Shown: piece by piece, positions 1 through 7,004 of the stretch
How positions within the stretch are numbered: the stretch's first letter is position 1
Layout: every line of letters begins with the position of its first letter
Assembly: GCA_003503535.1 (NCBI GenBank)
Contig: DOCI01000149.1
Coordinates: 481-12,150, forward strand
DNA from: Planctomycetaceae bacterium
GTDB lineage: Bacteria > Planctomycetota > Planctomycetia > Planctomycetales > Planctomycetaceae
Direction of reading: 5' to 3'
Length of the DNA: 11,670 bases
The notes under the pieces: generated by a model
What the model saw: the letters and a program-made list of their open reading frames with translations, nothing else
What the model was told of the DNA's origin: nothing
Database searches by the model: none
Program-made: the position numbers and the translations under genes

Positions 1-83
1 GGGTGGCACGACCCTGAGCAAAGCGAAGGGTGTGGTCGTTTGTAATCGCCACGCCCATCACTTCGTTCTGGGACGTGCCACCC
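1..83. repeat. Intergenic inverted-repeat element
   Basis: The ends are perfect 10-bp inverted repeats: GGGTGGCACG at 1-10 and CGTGCCACCC at 74-83. A second small stem lies inside (ACCCT at 11-15 with AGGGT at 27-31). The element sits just upstream of the permease gene and is not coding in any convincing way. I associate such palindromes with dispersed intergenic repeats in planctomycete genomes; no second full copy is visible in this window. The left end coincides with the window edge, so the true boundary may lie further left. Confidence 0.6.
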
Positions 84-146
84 ACATTGATTTGTTTCAA
101 TTCGTTTTTTTGACAACCACAGCTGTTTTTTGAACGGGTAGGCTAG

Positions 147-1685
147 ATGAGTGTACTGCAGATGACAGATTCGCCGATTGAGCGATTTAGCGACTGGATG
201 AATCCGATTCTGGTGAAGGAGACTCGTCAGGCGTTGAAGAGTCGGTCATTTGTGGCGACATTCATGCTGCTGCTGATCGCCTCCTGGCTGATCTGTATGT
301 TCGGTGTTGCGATGGCCGGGATGTCGCTTGAGTATGGTACGCCAAGTCGGCAGTTCTTTCAGGCGTTCTTTTTAGTACTGAGTGCAGCCGTGCTTGTGAT
401 TGTCCCCTTTGGAGCCTTTCGCAGCTTACTGACGGAGCAGGACTCGCAAACCTACGAATTGCTGAGTATCACTTCGCTGACGCCGCGGCAGATTGTGCTC
501 GGAAAGCTTTCCAATTCTGTCGTGCAGATTCTCGTCTACTATTCAGCGATCGCTCCGTTTATCGCCTTTACGTCGTTGCTGCAGGGGTTTGACCTGTTCG
601 GGACAAGCGTTTTATTGCTCGTTTTGCTGGGCGTTTCGATATTGCTTTGCACGTTCACACTGATGCTCAGCACAGTAGGACAAAATCGCCAGATTCAGAC
701 ACTCAGTTCGCTATTTATTGTCGGTGGCCTGGTGATGGCGTTCTGTTCGATGATGGGATTTTCATTCGCCATGCTGCAGGGAGAAATTACAGCTGAGCCC
801 GAGTTCTTTGCCGTATTGGTTTGTTTTTTACTGATCGGGATTTCGTACTTCTTTCTGTTCCTGCAGATTACCATTTCCCAGTTGATGTATGAGTCGGGAA
901 ATAAGTCGACTGGCGTTCGACTGGTGGCAACGGCTCAAATGCTGCTGGTGTGGGCGGTGACAGTGGGCTACGCCTGGTTTATGGGAACTTCAATTGATGA
1001 CGAAGTCTTTGCGATCATCGTGATATTAACACTCATCCACTGGGGAATATTCGGGTTCTTCATTACGATGGAACGCGATTATCTCTCGCGGCGAATCCGT
1101 CGGGATCTGCCTCAACGCGGCATTCTCAGACTGTTCCTCGTTCCCTTCATGCCGGGCGGAACACGCGGCCTGATTCTTGTCCTGTTGAATCTGTTACTTC
1201 TGATGGGAATTATGCTTGTTGTGCAGCCATTTTTGACGAGTATTGATAGTGAATTCCTCCAGGTCAGTTTTGCAATCGTATCTTATATGGTGATCTACAT
1301 GTGCCTGGGTAGCATGATTTCGCGGCGGCTGCTAAAGATCTCGAACGAACTTAAGCCAATGCACGCGAGAACGTTGCTGATCATCATCTTTGCAATTGCC
1401 TCGATCATGCCCCACATGATCCTCTCGGCGATGGATTATTACGACAACTACAATCCCCCGTACAGCCTGCTGCAGATCACCGATCCGATTTCGACGATCA
1501 GTACCATTTGGAACGGATCCTATGCGGGAGGTGCCGTCGGCATTCTGATGTTTGCGACAATCGTGGCGATCGTCTTGAATGTCCCTGCCATGATTCGCAG
1601 CGTGATGGAAATCCTCGCTCCCGATCGCCCACAACAAAAACCTGTTGAAGCTCCCGCCTCAGAGATTGCCACGGCTGCCACTTAA
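147..1685 (+). CDS. ABC-2-type transporter permease protein
   Basis: This 512-residue integral membrane protein is probably the membrane subunit of an ABC exporter in the inner membrane; the substrate is unknown. The start 'NPILVKETRQALKSRSF' (residues 19-35) precedes the first membrane segment. About twelve hydrophobic segments follow, near residues 36-58, 70-92, 126-148, 152-175, 186-208, 220-245, 257-280, 287-307, 340-360, 370-392, 408-425 and 460-482. Between segments 2 and 3, 'TEQDSQTYELLSITSLTP' (97-114) followed by 'RQIVLGK' matches the cytosolic coupling region of ABC-2 permeases. The C-terminus is a short Pro/Ala-rich soluble tail. The ATPase partner is not in the window; it would be expected to the left, although a repeat element separates that side. 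No strong Shine-Dalgarno is seen before the ATG. The fold is fairly sure, the substrate unknown. Confidence 0.85.
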   Translation: MSVLQMTDSPIERFSDWMNPILVKETRQALKSRSFVATFMLLLIASWLICMFGVAMAGMSLEYGTPSRQFFQAFFLVLSAAVLVIVPFGAFRSLLTEQDSQTYELLSITSLTPRQIVLGKLSNSVVQILVYYSAIAPFIAFTSLLQGFDLFGTSVLLLVLLGVSILLCTFTLMLSTVGQNRQIQTLSSLFIVGGLVMAFCSMMGFSFAMLQGEITAEPEFFAVLVCFLLIGISYFFLFLQITISQLMYESGNKSTGVRLVATAQMLLVWAVTVGYAWFMGTSIDDEVFAIIVILTLIHWGIFGFFITMERDYLSRRIRRDLPQRGILRLFLVPFMPGGTRGLILVLLNLLLLMGIMLVVQPFLTSIDSEFLQVSFAIVSYMVIYMCLGSMISRRLLKISNELKPMHARTLLIIIFAIASIMPHMILSAMDYYDNYNPPYSLLQITDPISTISTIWNGSYAGGAVGILMFATIVAIVLNVPAMIRSVMEILAPDRPQQKPVEAPASEIATAAT

Positions 1686-1710
1686 AATTCCCTTAGTTGC
1701 CAATTCCGTT

Positions 1711-1810
1711 GGTTGGATTAGCGTAGCGTAACCCAACAATAAATGGACGGGGAATCACAGAATTAATGTGTACTCCGAGGTGTTGGGTTACGCGTTCCGC
1801 TAACCCAATC
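1711..1810. repeat. Large imperfect palindrome between convergent genes
   Basis: The left arm at 1711-1738 (containing GCGTAACCCAACA) pairs with the right arm at 1781-1810 (containing TGTTGGGTTACGC); the outer parts pair with one mismatch and a small indel. The 42-bp loop has no recognisable content. A smaller GGTGG/CCACC pair follows at 1821-1839. It lies between the ends of the permease and Uma2 genes, so it may act as a two-way transcription stop, but neither side has a clear T tract. The sequence type resembles a dispersed intergenic repeat. Confidence 0.6.
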
Positions 1811-1859
1811 TACGAGTTAAGGTGGAGCGCCCCGCCACCCATAATCTCACTTCGATAAT

Positions 1860-2438
1860 TCACATCGCATTCCACCAGCTTGGTTCGACAAAGAGTTTTT
1901 CGACGTCACATTGAAAATTGGGGAGAAGTTGATTGGAGATCAGCCGCTCTCCTTCTTGAAAAGTGACTTCGCCGGTTTGCGGATTGACGGCAGTCACCTG
2001 CTGGGCTTTTGGTTCAAGCACCCAGACTTCCTGCACTCCCCAGGCCAGATAGTTTTCGATTCGCCGCAACATGACCTGCTTGCGATCGCCCGTCGAGGCG
2101 AGTTCGATCACCAGAGACGGAATGGTTTCTGTGATCGCTTTATCGGTTTCGGTGAATCGCTTTCCATCCAGAAAATAGCAGGCCGCGGGAAAGAAAATGG
2201 TATCGGGTGCGGTTTCCATCAACAGCCCCAAATCGAAACAGGGATAGCCGTGCTGATACTGCTGAACATAGTCGGCAAAGAGTTTCGAGAGATTCAGCAC
2301 CGCGTTGCCAAAATCGAGATCGGGCGGCTGAAACAAATGCACTTCCCCCGCGTGCAACTCGGCCCATTGCCCACTTTCCGGCAGGGAGAAACGGCGATCC
2401 AGGAATTCGTCGGCAGTTAAGAGGGGACCGCTGAGCAT
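1860..2438 (-). CDS. Uma2-family (DUF820) putative nuclease-fold protein
   Basis: The 192-residue protein has the layout of the Uma2 family, a restriction-endonuclease-like PD-(D/E)XK fold common in multicopy form in cyanobacteria and planctomycetes, with no settled role. Visible marks from the chosen start: '[19 protein letters not shown]' with E27, Asp79 in 'TAPDTIFF', Glu112 in '[10 protein letters not shown]', and '[19 protein letters not shown]' (125-143). The family usually has Lys four residues before the Tyr in 'KxxxY'; here that position is Arg126, so catalysis may be weakened. I chose the ATG at 2438 because '[12 protein letters not shown]' is where family similarity starts; an in-frame ATG at 2474 would add 12 residues. 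No strong Shine-Dalgarno is seen. The gene stands alone, convergent with the permease and divergent from the sulfatase. Confidence 0.8.
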   Translation of the reverse strand: MLSGPLLTADEFLDRRFSLPESGQWAELHAGEVHLFQPPDLDFGNAVLNLSKLFADYVQQYQHGYPCFDLGLLMETAPDTIFFPAACYFLDGKRFTETDKAITETIPSLVIELASTGDRKQVMLRRIENYLAWGVQEVWVLEPKAQQVTAVNPQTGEVTFQEGERLISNQLLPNFQCDVEKLFVEPSWWNAM

Positions 2439-2675
2439 GGTTTTTCTCACATCTTTGCAACAAGACCATTTCATATGGTTTCTGCAGCCATTTGGACACC
2501 CATGCCCGGAGAACGCTCTGTTTGCTCCTGCCGGACGCTGCAGTTCATTTTTGAATATGCTCTGAATCTTGCAATTGATAACGAATACACGAATACGATT
2601 TTCTCAGGATGACCGACTCCGGATTATTGTCAACTCTTCTGAGAAATGTCAGAGGTGTCGATGAATTTTCCCCCT

Positions 2676-2690
2676 AAACTTGATAAGTTT
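2676..2690. promoter_or_regulatory. Palindrome upstream of sulfatase gene
   Basis: AAACTT-GAT-AAGTTT is a perfect 6-bp inverted repeat with a 3-bp spacer, in an AT-rich stretch 34 bp before the sulfatase start. Its position suits an operator or part of the promoter (it includes a TTGATA-like hexamer). It could also be chance in AT-rich DNA. Confidence 0.25.
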
Positions 2691-2715
2691 TAATTGATGC
2701 GTTCAAGAGTTTTTC

Positions 2716-2720
2716 AGGAG
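2716..2720 (+). promoter_or_regulatory. Shine-Dalgarno deciding the sulfatase start
   Basis: AGGAG lies 3 and 6 bases before two adjacent ATG codons (2724 and 2727). It supports starting there rather than at the upstream in-frame ATG at 2697 or the TTG at 2694, and this start places a clean signal peptide at the N-terminus. Confidence 0.55.
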
Positions 2721-2723
2721 AAA

Positions 2724-4166
2724 ATGATGCCACGCTTATTGAATTGTGTAGTTTTAGTCGCTTTCTTGCTGATACCACTCAATTCGAGCAATGCAGAATC
2801 ACAGCCAAACGTTGTGCTGATTTTTATTGACGACATGGGCTGGGAAGACTTTTCCTGTTTTGGGAATCGAGATGCAACAACCGAGCATATCGATCGAATG
2901 GCCGGGGAGGGGATTCGGTTTGAACAATTTTATGTAAACTCCCCCATCTGCTCTCCTTCTCGAGCAGCGATTACGACGGGACAATATCCGCAGCGATGGC
3001 AAATCAATTCGTATCTGGCCTCCCGAGCTTTGAATAAAAGCAGAGGAGTGGCAAACTGGCTGGATCTCGATGCTCCAGTGCTGGGGAACATGTTGCACAA
3101 AGCGGGTTATGCGACGGGGCATTTCGGGAAATGGCATCTGGGTGGACAGCGGGATGTCGGCGAAGCTCCGCTGATTACAGATTATGGCTTCGACAAATCG
3201 CTCACTAACTTCGAAGGCCTTGGTCCCCGCGTGCTGGCCTTGTGCGATGCTCATAATGGCAAACCGATTAAAAGACATGCCCTGGGGTCTGATACATTGG
3301 GTCGCGGCACAATCGAATGGGTCGATCGCTCACTCGTCACGCAGTCATTCACCAAGGCCGCTATCGAATTCATTCGGCAAAGCCAGCGGCAGGACAAACC
3401 GTTTTATATCAACCTCTGGCCCGATGATGTACACGGCCCCTGGTATCCCCCGGAAGCTCGTCGCGGTGATGGCTCAAAACGGGAGTTGTATCTCGGTGTA
3501 CTCGAAACAATGGATGAGCAACTCGGCGAGTTGTTTGAAGTGATTACGAGTGATCCGAAGTTGAAGCAAAACACATTGATTTTGATCTGTTCTGACAACG
3601 GCCCCGAACCTGGAGCAGGTTCCGCTGGTCCATTTCGTGGACATAAAACGATGTTGTATGAGGGGGGAATTCGCTCACCGTTGATTGCCTGGGGGCCGGG
3701 ATTGATGGAGAAGTCTGTTCAAGGCCGTGTGAACCAAACATCCGTTTTTACGGCAATCGATCTGGTTCCCAGCCTGCTGGAGATTACAGGAACCGAGCCG
3801 GCGAAGAATGTTGATTTTGATGGGGAAAATCTGGCGGACGTCTTACTCGGTCAATCTGATCAGTCACGCCAGCAGCCGATTTATTTCAGGCGTCCACCCG
3901 ATCGAGATTCTTTTTACGGCGTTGAAGATCTGCCGGATCTGGCAGTCAGGGATAGGGACTGGAAACTTCTGTGTGAATATGATGGCAGTCAGGCAGAATT
4001 GTACGATCTGAAGAATGATCGGGGTGAAACGAGGAATGTTGCGGCTGCTAATTCGGAAATCGTCAATCGGCTGAAAAAGCAGGTTGTCGACTGGCAGGAA
4101 TCAATGCCAGCAGACAATGGTGAGAACTGGAAGGAAGAATCCAGGAAGAAGAACAGGAAGCCATGA
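2724..4166 (+). CDS. Secreted/periplasmic type I sulfatase (arylsulfatase family S1)
   Basis: This 480-residue enzyme should hydrolyse a sulfate ester, probably from a sulfated polysaccharide or an aryl substrate, outside the cytoplasm. A signal peptide occupies residues 1-24, with cleavage likely after 'SSNA'. The metal-binding start is 'VLIFIDDMGW' with Asp36 and Asp37. The sulfatase signature 'CSPSRAAITTG' has Cys76, the residue converted to formylglycine, followed by Arg80. Further active-site pieces are 'GKWHLG' (Lys136, His138), 'DDVHGPW' (His237), 'CSDNGPEPG' (Asp291, Asn292) and 'GHKTMLYEGG' (Lys308). Length and motif order are normal for the family. The C-terminus is a short charged tail. 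The maturase (FGE or anaerobic type) is not in the window. The gene ends one base from the stop of the convergent HD-domain gene. The substrate cannot be read from the sequence. Confidence 0.93.
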   Translation: MMPRLLNCVVLVAFLLIPLNSSNAESQPNVVLIFIDDMGWEDFSCFGNRDATTEHIDRMAGEGIRFEQFYVNSPICSPSRAAITTGQYPQRWQINSYLASRALNKSRGVANWLDLDAPVLGNMLHKAGYATGHFGKWHLGGQRDVGEAPLITDYGFDKSLTNFEGLGPRVLALCDAHNGKPIKRHALGSDTLGRGTIEWVDRSLVTQSFTKAAIEFIRQSQRQDKPFYINLWPDDVHGPWYPPEARRGDGSKRELYLGVLETMDEQLGELFEVITSDPKLKQNTLILICSDNGPEPGAGSAGPFRGHKTMLYEGGIRSPLIAWGPGLMEKSVQGRVNQTSVFTAIDLVPSLLEITGTEPAKNVDFDGENLADVLLGQSDQSRQQPIYFRRPPDRDSFYGVEDLPDLAVRDRDWKLLCEYDGSQAELYDLKNDRGETRNVAAANSEIVNRLKKQVVDWQESMPADNGENWKEESRKKNRKP

Positions 4167-4167
4167 A

Positions 4168-5211
4168 TCATTCAGTTGGCTCGTAAGACCAATCCTCTTC
4201 GAGCGACTCCAGTTGCTCCAGGGCATCTTCGAGTGTAGGAACCACTTTCCCGGGTTGACGGCCATCACGATCGCAGCGGGCGAGGTCGAGGAGTTCATCG
4301 AAACTTTCGGATTTTCGTAGCGATTTCGCCTGCGTTTCGTGTTTCAAAAAGCGGTGGGCAGAGGAAAGATTGCCCACGAGAAACTCGACACGTTCGGTCA
4401 CGCGGCCCGCCAGCACACGCAAAGCTGCTTCTTCCGGCAAACGGGGATCGACAACAAAGCCAATGTCGTGCAGCAGGCAGGCCCATTGAAATTCGACATC
4501 GTAAGGGTGCAAATTTCGTCCGAGATCATAAACCTGCAGCGAATGGTACAGGGCATCGCCTTCGGGGTGCTCGGCATAATCCCAGTGAAAACTTTCGAGT
4601 CGTTCGAGTAACGGTCGAAATGTATCGGACCAGCTAAGATCCTCAGGGAATTCTTCCGGTGCAGATGTATTGTTAACGGTGCGTTCGTGAAAAGTCACAT
4701 TCTGGCCATTCAATTCCCGAGTGATTTGATCCGTGCTTTCCAGAGTCGGATCGATATAAATTTGATGTCCGATTCCATTGCTGAATTGATACGCCTCCGT
4801 GGTCCAGTCAGGAGGTTCGATGGGATCGAGATTAAAATTTAAAGTGTTGGGAAATTGTGAAACAATCCAGTGGCAAAGCGGAGTGTCGGGTGACTGCATT
4901 GCCTGGCCATCGATGTAAAGCAATGGCTTGAAGAGTTTGAGCAGACTGGCGACTTCGTCGATCAGGTACTGCAGCCCTTCATTGCGGTAAGCATCACTGA
5001 CGGAGGTAATCCGATCGAGTTCCTGCATCACCTCTTCCTGAGTCGGGACCTGAGCTGATGTCAACTTCTGTTGACTGAGCCAGCGCATGGCCCGCATACG
5101 AGCCGTGTGAAAGTTGCGAACTTTACCACGGGCAATCAAACGAGCCGCCTCGCGGGCAATCCGTTGGCGTAATTGTTGAGTTTCTTCAGTCGATATCCGT
5201 CGACGAGCCAT
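4168..5211 (-). CDS. HD-domain protein, third gene of the MNIO cluster
   Basis: This 347-residue protein has a C-terminal HD-type metal-dependent phosphohydrolase-like domain. His223 in 'LYHSLQVYDLG', the pair His248-Asp249 in 'CLLHDIGF', and a late Asp in 'ARCDRDGRQ' (Asp314 or Asp316) match the H...HD...D pattern. The 'CDRDGR' ending resembles HD domains attached to tRNA nucleotidyltransferases. The N-terminal 45 residues form a basic helical segment ('EAARLIARGKVRNFHTARM') that could bind nucleic acid. The middle third is not recognised. I chose the ATG at 5211 ('MARRRIS'); a GTG at 5271 would add 20 residues that look unlike a domain start. It runs in the same direction as the MNIO pair, 114 bases after the partner gene, with a hairpin in between, so it may be co-transcribed. 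Nucleotide or RNA substrate and link to the MNIO are unknown. Confidence 0.7.
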   Translation of the reverse strand: MARRRISTEETQQLRQRIAREAARLIARGKVRNFHTARMRAMRWLSQQKLTSAQVPTQEEVMQELDRITSVSDAYRNEGLQYLIDEVASLLKLFKPLLYIDGQAMQSPDTPLCHWIVSQFPNTLNFNLDPIEPPDWTTEAYQFSNGIGHQIYIDPTLESTDQITRELNGQNVTFHERTVNNTSAPEEFPEDLSWSDTFRPLLERLESFHWDYAEHPEGDALYHSLQVYDLGRNLHPYDVEFQWACLLHDIGFVVDPRLPEEAALRVLAGRVTERVEFLVGNLSSAHRFLKHETQAKSLRKSESFDELLDLARCDRDGRQPGKVVPTLEDALEQLESLEEDWSYEPTE

Positions 5212-5288
5212 AGCAGGTTCTGCAACAGTGGCTGCAGATGAGCATAGAGAAATATTTTTGAGTGGGTGCACAATGATCGTGACAATAC

Positions 5289-5308
5289 CCGAGTCATGAC
5301 TGACTCGG
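5289..5308 (-). terminator. 8-bp perfect hairpin between MNIO partner and HD gene
   Basis: CCGAGTCA-TGAC-TGACTCGG forms a perfect 8-bp stem with a 4-base loop, 17 bases past the partner gene stop and before the HD gene. There is no T run after it on the minus strand (GTATTGTC follows) or on the plus strand. It may therefore be a weak or factor-assisted stop, an mRNA-stability element or a binding site rather than a classical intrinsic terminator. Confidence 0.35.
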
Positions 5309-5325
5309 CTCGCCTCAAATTCTAT

Positions 5326-6144
5326 TTAACTGAAAGCGATCAAATGGAGTTGCGTCAATCCCATAGCGAATTCTTTGAGTTCAGCAGTATCAATTTCATC
5401 TGCTAATGCCGCCCATTGAGAGAAATGACAGGGCGAGAGATCGATGAGGCGATCCAATAGAATCTGGCCAGCCGGTTCGAACATGGCGGTGCGAACTTCA
5501 TCGTCATCGGCGTAGTATAAGGCTGAGACCGGCGGGCTCTCATCTTCATCGAGGAACTTTTTCGATTTCAGATAGGACCAGCTGACAGCCGGGTTGACAT
5601 GAATTGTTAATTCATCGTTATCACCCAATTGTTCAAGAAGTTCGACTGCGACAGTCACCAGTTCCTGAAAGCGAATATGCTTTGAGCGATTGGCACGTGC
5701 CTGATGTTCGACATCGTAACGTGCCCGCTGACAAGCCACTGTGTCCTGCTGCTCGAGTGTCAGATTCTGAGTTTCCTCCAGCCATTCGAGCATCGCATCA
5801 CACTCTTCGGTGCTGCCCTCGTAAGAGCGAACCTGTTTCGAATCGGCAAACTGCATCGCCAGTTCCTCGAAGTTTTCGAAGTCCTCATCTTCCGAGACAA
5901 AGGGCATGAGCCTGATAAGCACATCGATTCGCTTATCGTAATTTCCATCGATAAACATTTCGACGTGCCTGGCTTCATATTTCTTGCCGAGGTAGGGCAG
6001 GACATCGTCGGTTCGATTCTGGGCAATCGCCCGGGCGACTTTCTGAATCATATCTCGATACTGCATCTCAGCGGCTTCGGGTGAGAGCGGCTTTGATTCC
6101 CCGGTCATATTTTCTTCGGTCATATTCTTTTCGGGTAAGTTCAT
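5326..6144 (-). CDS. MNIO partner protein, HvfC/BufC-like (tentative)
   Basis: The 272-residue soluble acidic protein is translationally coupled to the MNIO gene: its ATG overlaps the MNIO stop as ATGA, with GGGAG 6 bases upstream inside the MNIO gene. That start is preferred over in-frame upstream codons. MNIO enzymes usually work with a partner that presents the peptide (MbnC, TglI, HvfC/BufC). The second half here looks like that type: 'IHVNPAVSWSYLKS' (181-194), then 'VSALYYADDDEVR' (206-218), then 'FEPAGQILLDRLIDL' (222-236) and a helical, winged-helix-like end. Residues 30-150 are helical and unlike any family I can name. The extreme N-terminus holds a five-residue tandem repeat (NMTEE/NMTGE). 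The partner role is inferred from linkage and faint resemblance, so confidence in the gene is high and in the family moderate. Confidence 0.75.
   Translation of the reverse strand: MNLPEKNMTEENMTGESKPLSPEAAEMQYRDMIQKVARAIAQNRTDDVLPYLGKKYEARHVEMFIDGNYDKRIDVLIRLMPFVSEDEDFENFEELAMQFADSKQVRSYEGSTEECDAMLEWLEETQNLTLEQQDTVACQRARYDVEHQARANRSKHIRFQELVTVAVELLEQLGDNDELTIHVNPAVSWSYLKSKKFLDEDESPPVSALYYADDDEVRTAMFEPAGQILLDRLIDLSPCHFSQWAALADEIDTAELKEFAMGLTQLHLIAFS
6102..6131 (-). repeat. 15-bp tandem repeat, two units
   Basis: On the plus strand the units are CGGTCATATTTTCTT (6102-6116) and CGGTCATATTCTTTT (6117-6131). In the partner protein they encode NMTEE and NMTGE at residues 7-16. Each unit carries an in-frame ATG, so alternative starts are possible. 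It looks like a recent local duplication. Confidence 0.6.
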
Positions 6145-6989
6145 CCTGCACTCCCTGCGAATGCCTGTCCTTTTGAAGAGGCATCGGCGATGTCGTACAT
6201 CTTGTGCAATTCCCGACGCCACTCCTGTTCACCAGGGAATTCTGCATCCCGTTCAATAAACACGGCATCGACTTTCCCTTTGCCCAGATTCAATGAGTAT
6301 TCATACAACTCCCAGACATCATCGGGAATCGGCTGTGAATGCGTATCGAAATAGAGTTGTTGTTCTTCATCCCAGAAGCCCCCCGCCAGGTGCATTTGCA
6401 CGCGTGAAGCATGCGGCATGACTTCGGCGACGAATTCTTTCGCATCGAATCCGAAGTTTCGAGCGTTGGCGTAGACATTGGTGACATCGAGCAACCAGCC
6501 ACAGCCGGTTCGCTTAAACATCTCGATCAGAAACTCCGGCTCAGTCATCGTCCCCTCGAGCTGAAACAGATACGCAATCGTTTCAATGTAAAAAGGAAAC
6601 GGTGCCAGAAACTCCTGAACATAATTGATATTTCGGCAGGTCACATCCAAGGCAGTTGGAGTGAGCGGAACAGGTGCGAAGTGCCCCATCTCGACGCCAT
6701 CGTCTCCATCACGGGTGAAGCCGAGGTGATCACTGATTGAGGTAGCGTTATTTTCAATCGCCACTTGCTTCAACGTTTCAAGGTACTCGCGTCCCGGAGG
6801 ATCGGGACTGCCGACTGAAAGTTTCAGTGCATGGACGGCTACATAATCAATTTCGTCCCCGCCGATGAAGTTTTTTGTCCAGAGGGGGAGGTCGGCATGT
6901 TCAAATGTAATTTCTGCGGCGTTCAGTTTCGGGTCGGTCAAGATAAACCGATTCTCACGGCGAACGGCATATCCGATGGCGGGCATCAT
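6141..6989 (-). CDS. MNIO family (DUF692) multinuclear non-heme iron oxidase
   Basis: The 282-residue TIM-barrel enzyme belongs to the family that oxidatively modifies cysteine residues of ribosomal peptides (MbnB, TglH, BufB/HvfB). Likely metal ligands and neighbours from the chosen start: His53 in 'VHALKLSVG', Asp87-His88 in 'SDHLGF', Glu136 in 'FYIETIAYL', Asp168 and Asn171 in 'LLDVTNVYANARN', His200 in 'MHLAGGF', Asp215 and His217 in 'FDTHSQP', and Glu246/Asp248 in 'FIERDAEFPGE'. The family usually has Glu-Asn in the 'ENxSxY' motif; here it is Glu136-Thr137. The ATG at 6989 (with another at 6986) is set by a strong Shine-Dalgarno. It is the first gene of a leftward cluster with the partner and HD genes. 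No precursor peptide gene with Cys-rich core is visible upstream on the same strand. Confidence 0.9.
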   Translation of the reverse strand: MMPAIGYAVRRENRFILTDPKLNAAEITFEHADLPLWTKNFIGGDEIDYVAVHALKLSVGSPDPPGREYLETLKQVAIENNATSISDHLGFTRDGDDGVEMGHFAPVPLTPTALDVTCRNINYVQEFLAPFPFYIETIAYLFQLEGTMTEPEFLIEMFKRTGCGWLLDVTNVYANARNFGFDAKEFVAEVMPHASRVQMHLAGGFWDEEQQLYFDTHSQPIPDDVWELYEYSLNLGKGKVDAVFIERDAEFPGEQEWRRELHKMYDIADASSKGQAFAGSAG

Positions 6990-6997
6990 GGTGGATC

Positions 6998-7004
6998 CCT
7001 CCTT
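6998..7004 (-). promoter_or_regulatory. Strong Shine-Dalgarno of the MNIO gene
   Basis: On the minus strand AAGGAGG stands 8 bases before the ATG at 6989. It is the best ribosome-binding site in the window. It rules out longer in-frame starts near 7076 and suggests efficient translation of the cluster. Confidence 0.75.

Noticed and set aside
110..144. Promoter with TTGACA at 110-115 for the permease gene
   Set aside because: No suitable -10 hexamer lies 16-18 bases downstream, so the match is likely chance.
1332..1637. Minus-strand ORF within the permease gene
   Set aside because: It is antisense to a long membrane-protein gene and its translation is low-complexity and charged without domain marks.
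1911..2434. Plus-strand ORFs opposite the Uma2 gene
   Set aside because: They mirror the codons of the Uma2-family gene, which has recognisable family motifs; their own translations do not.
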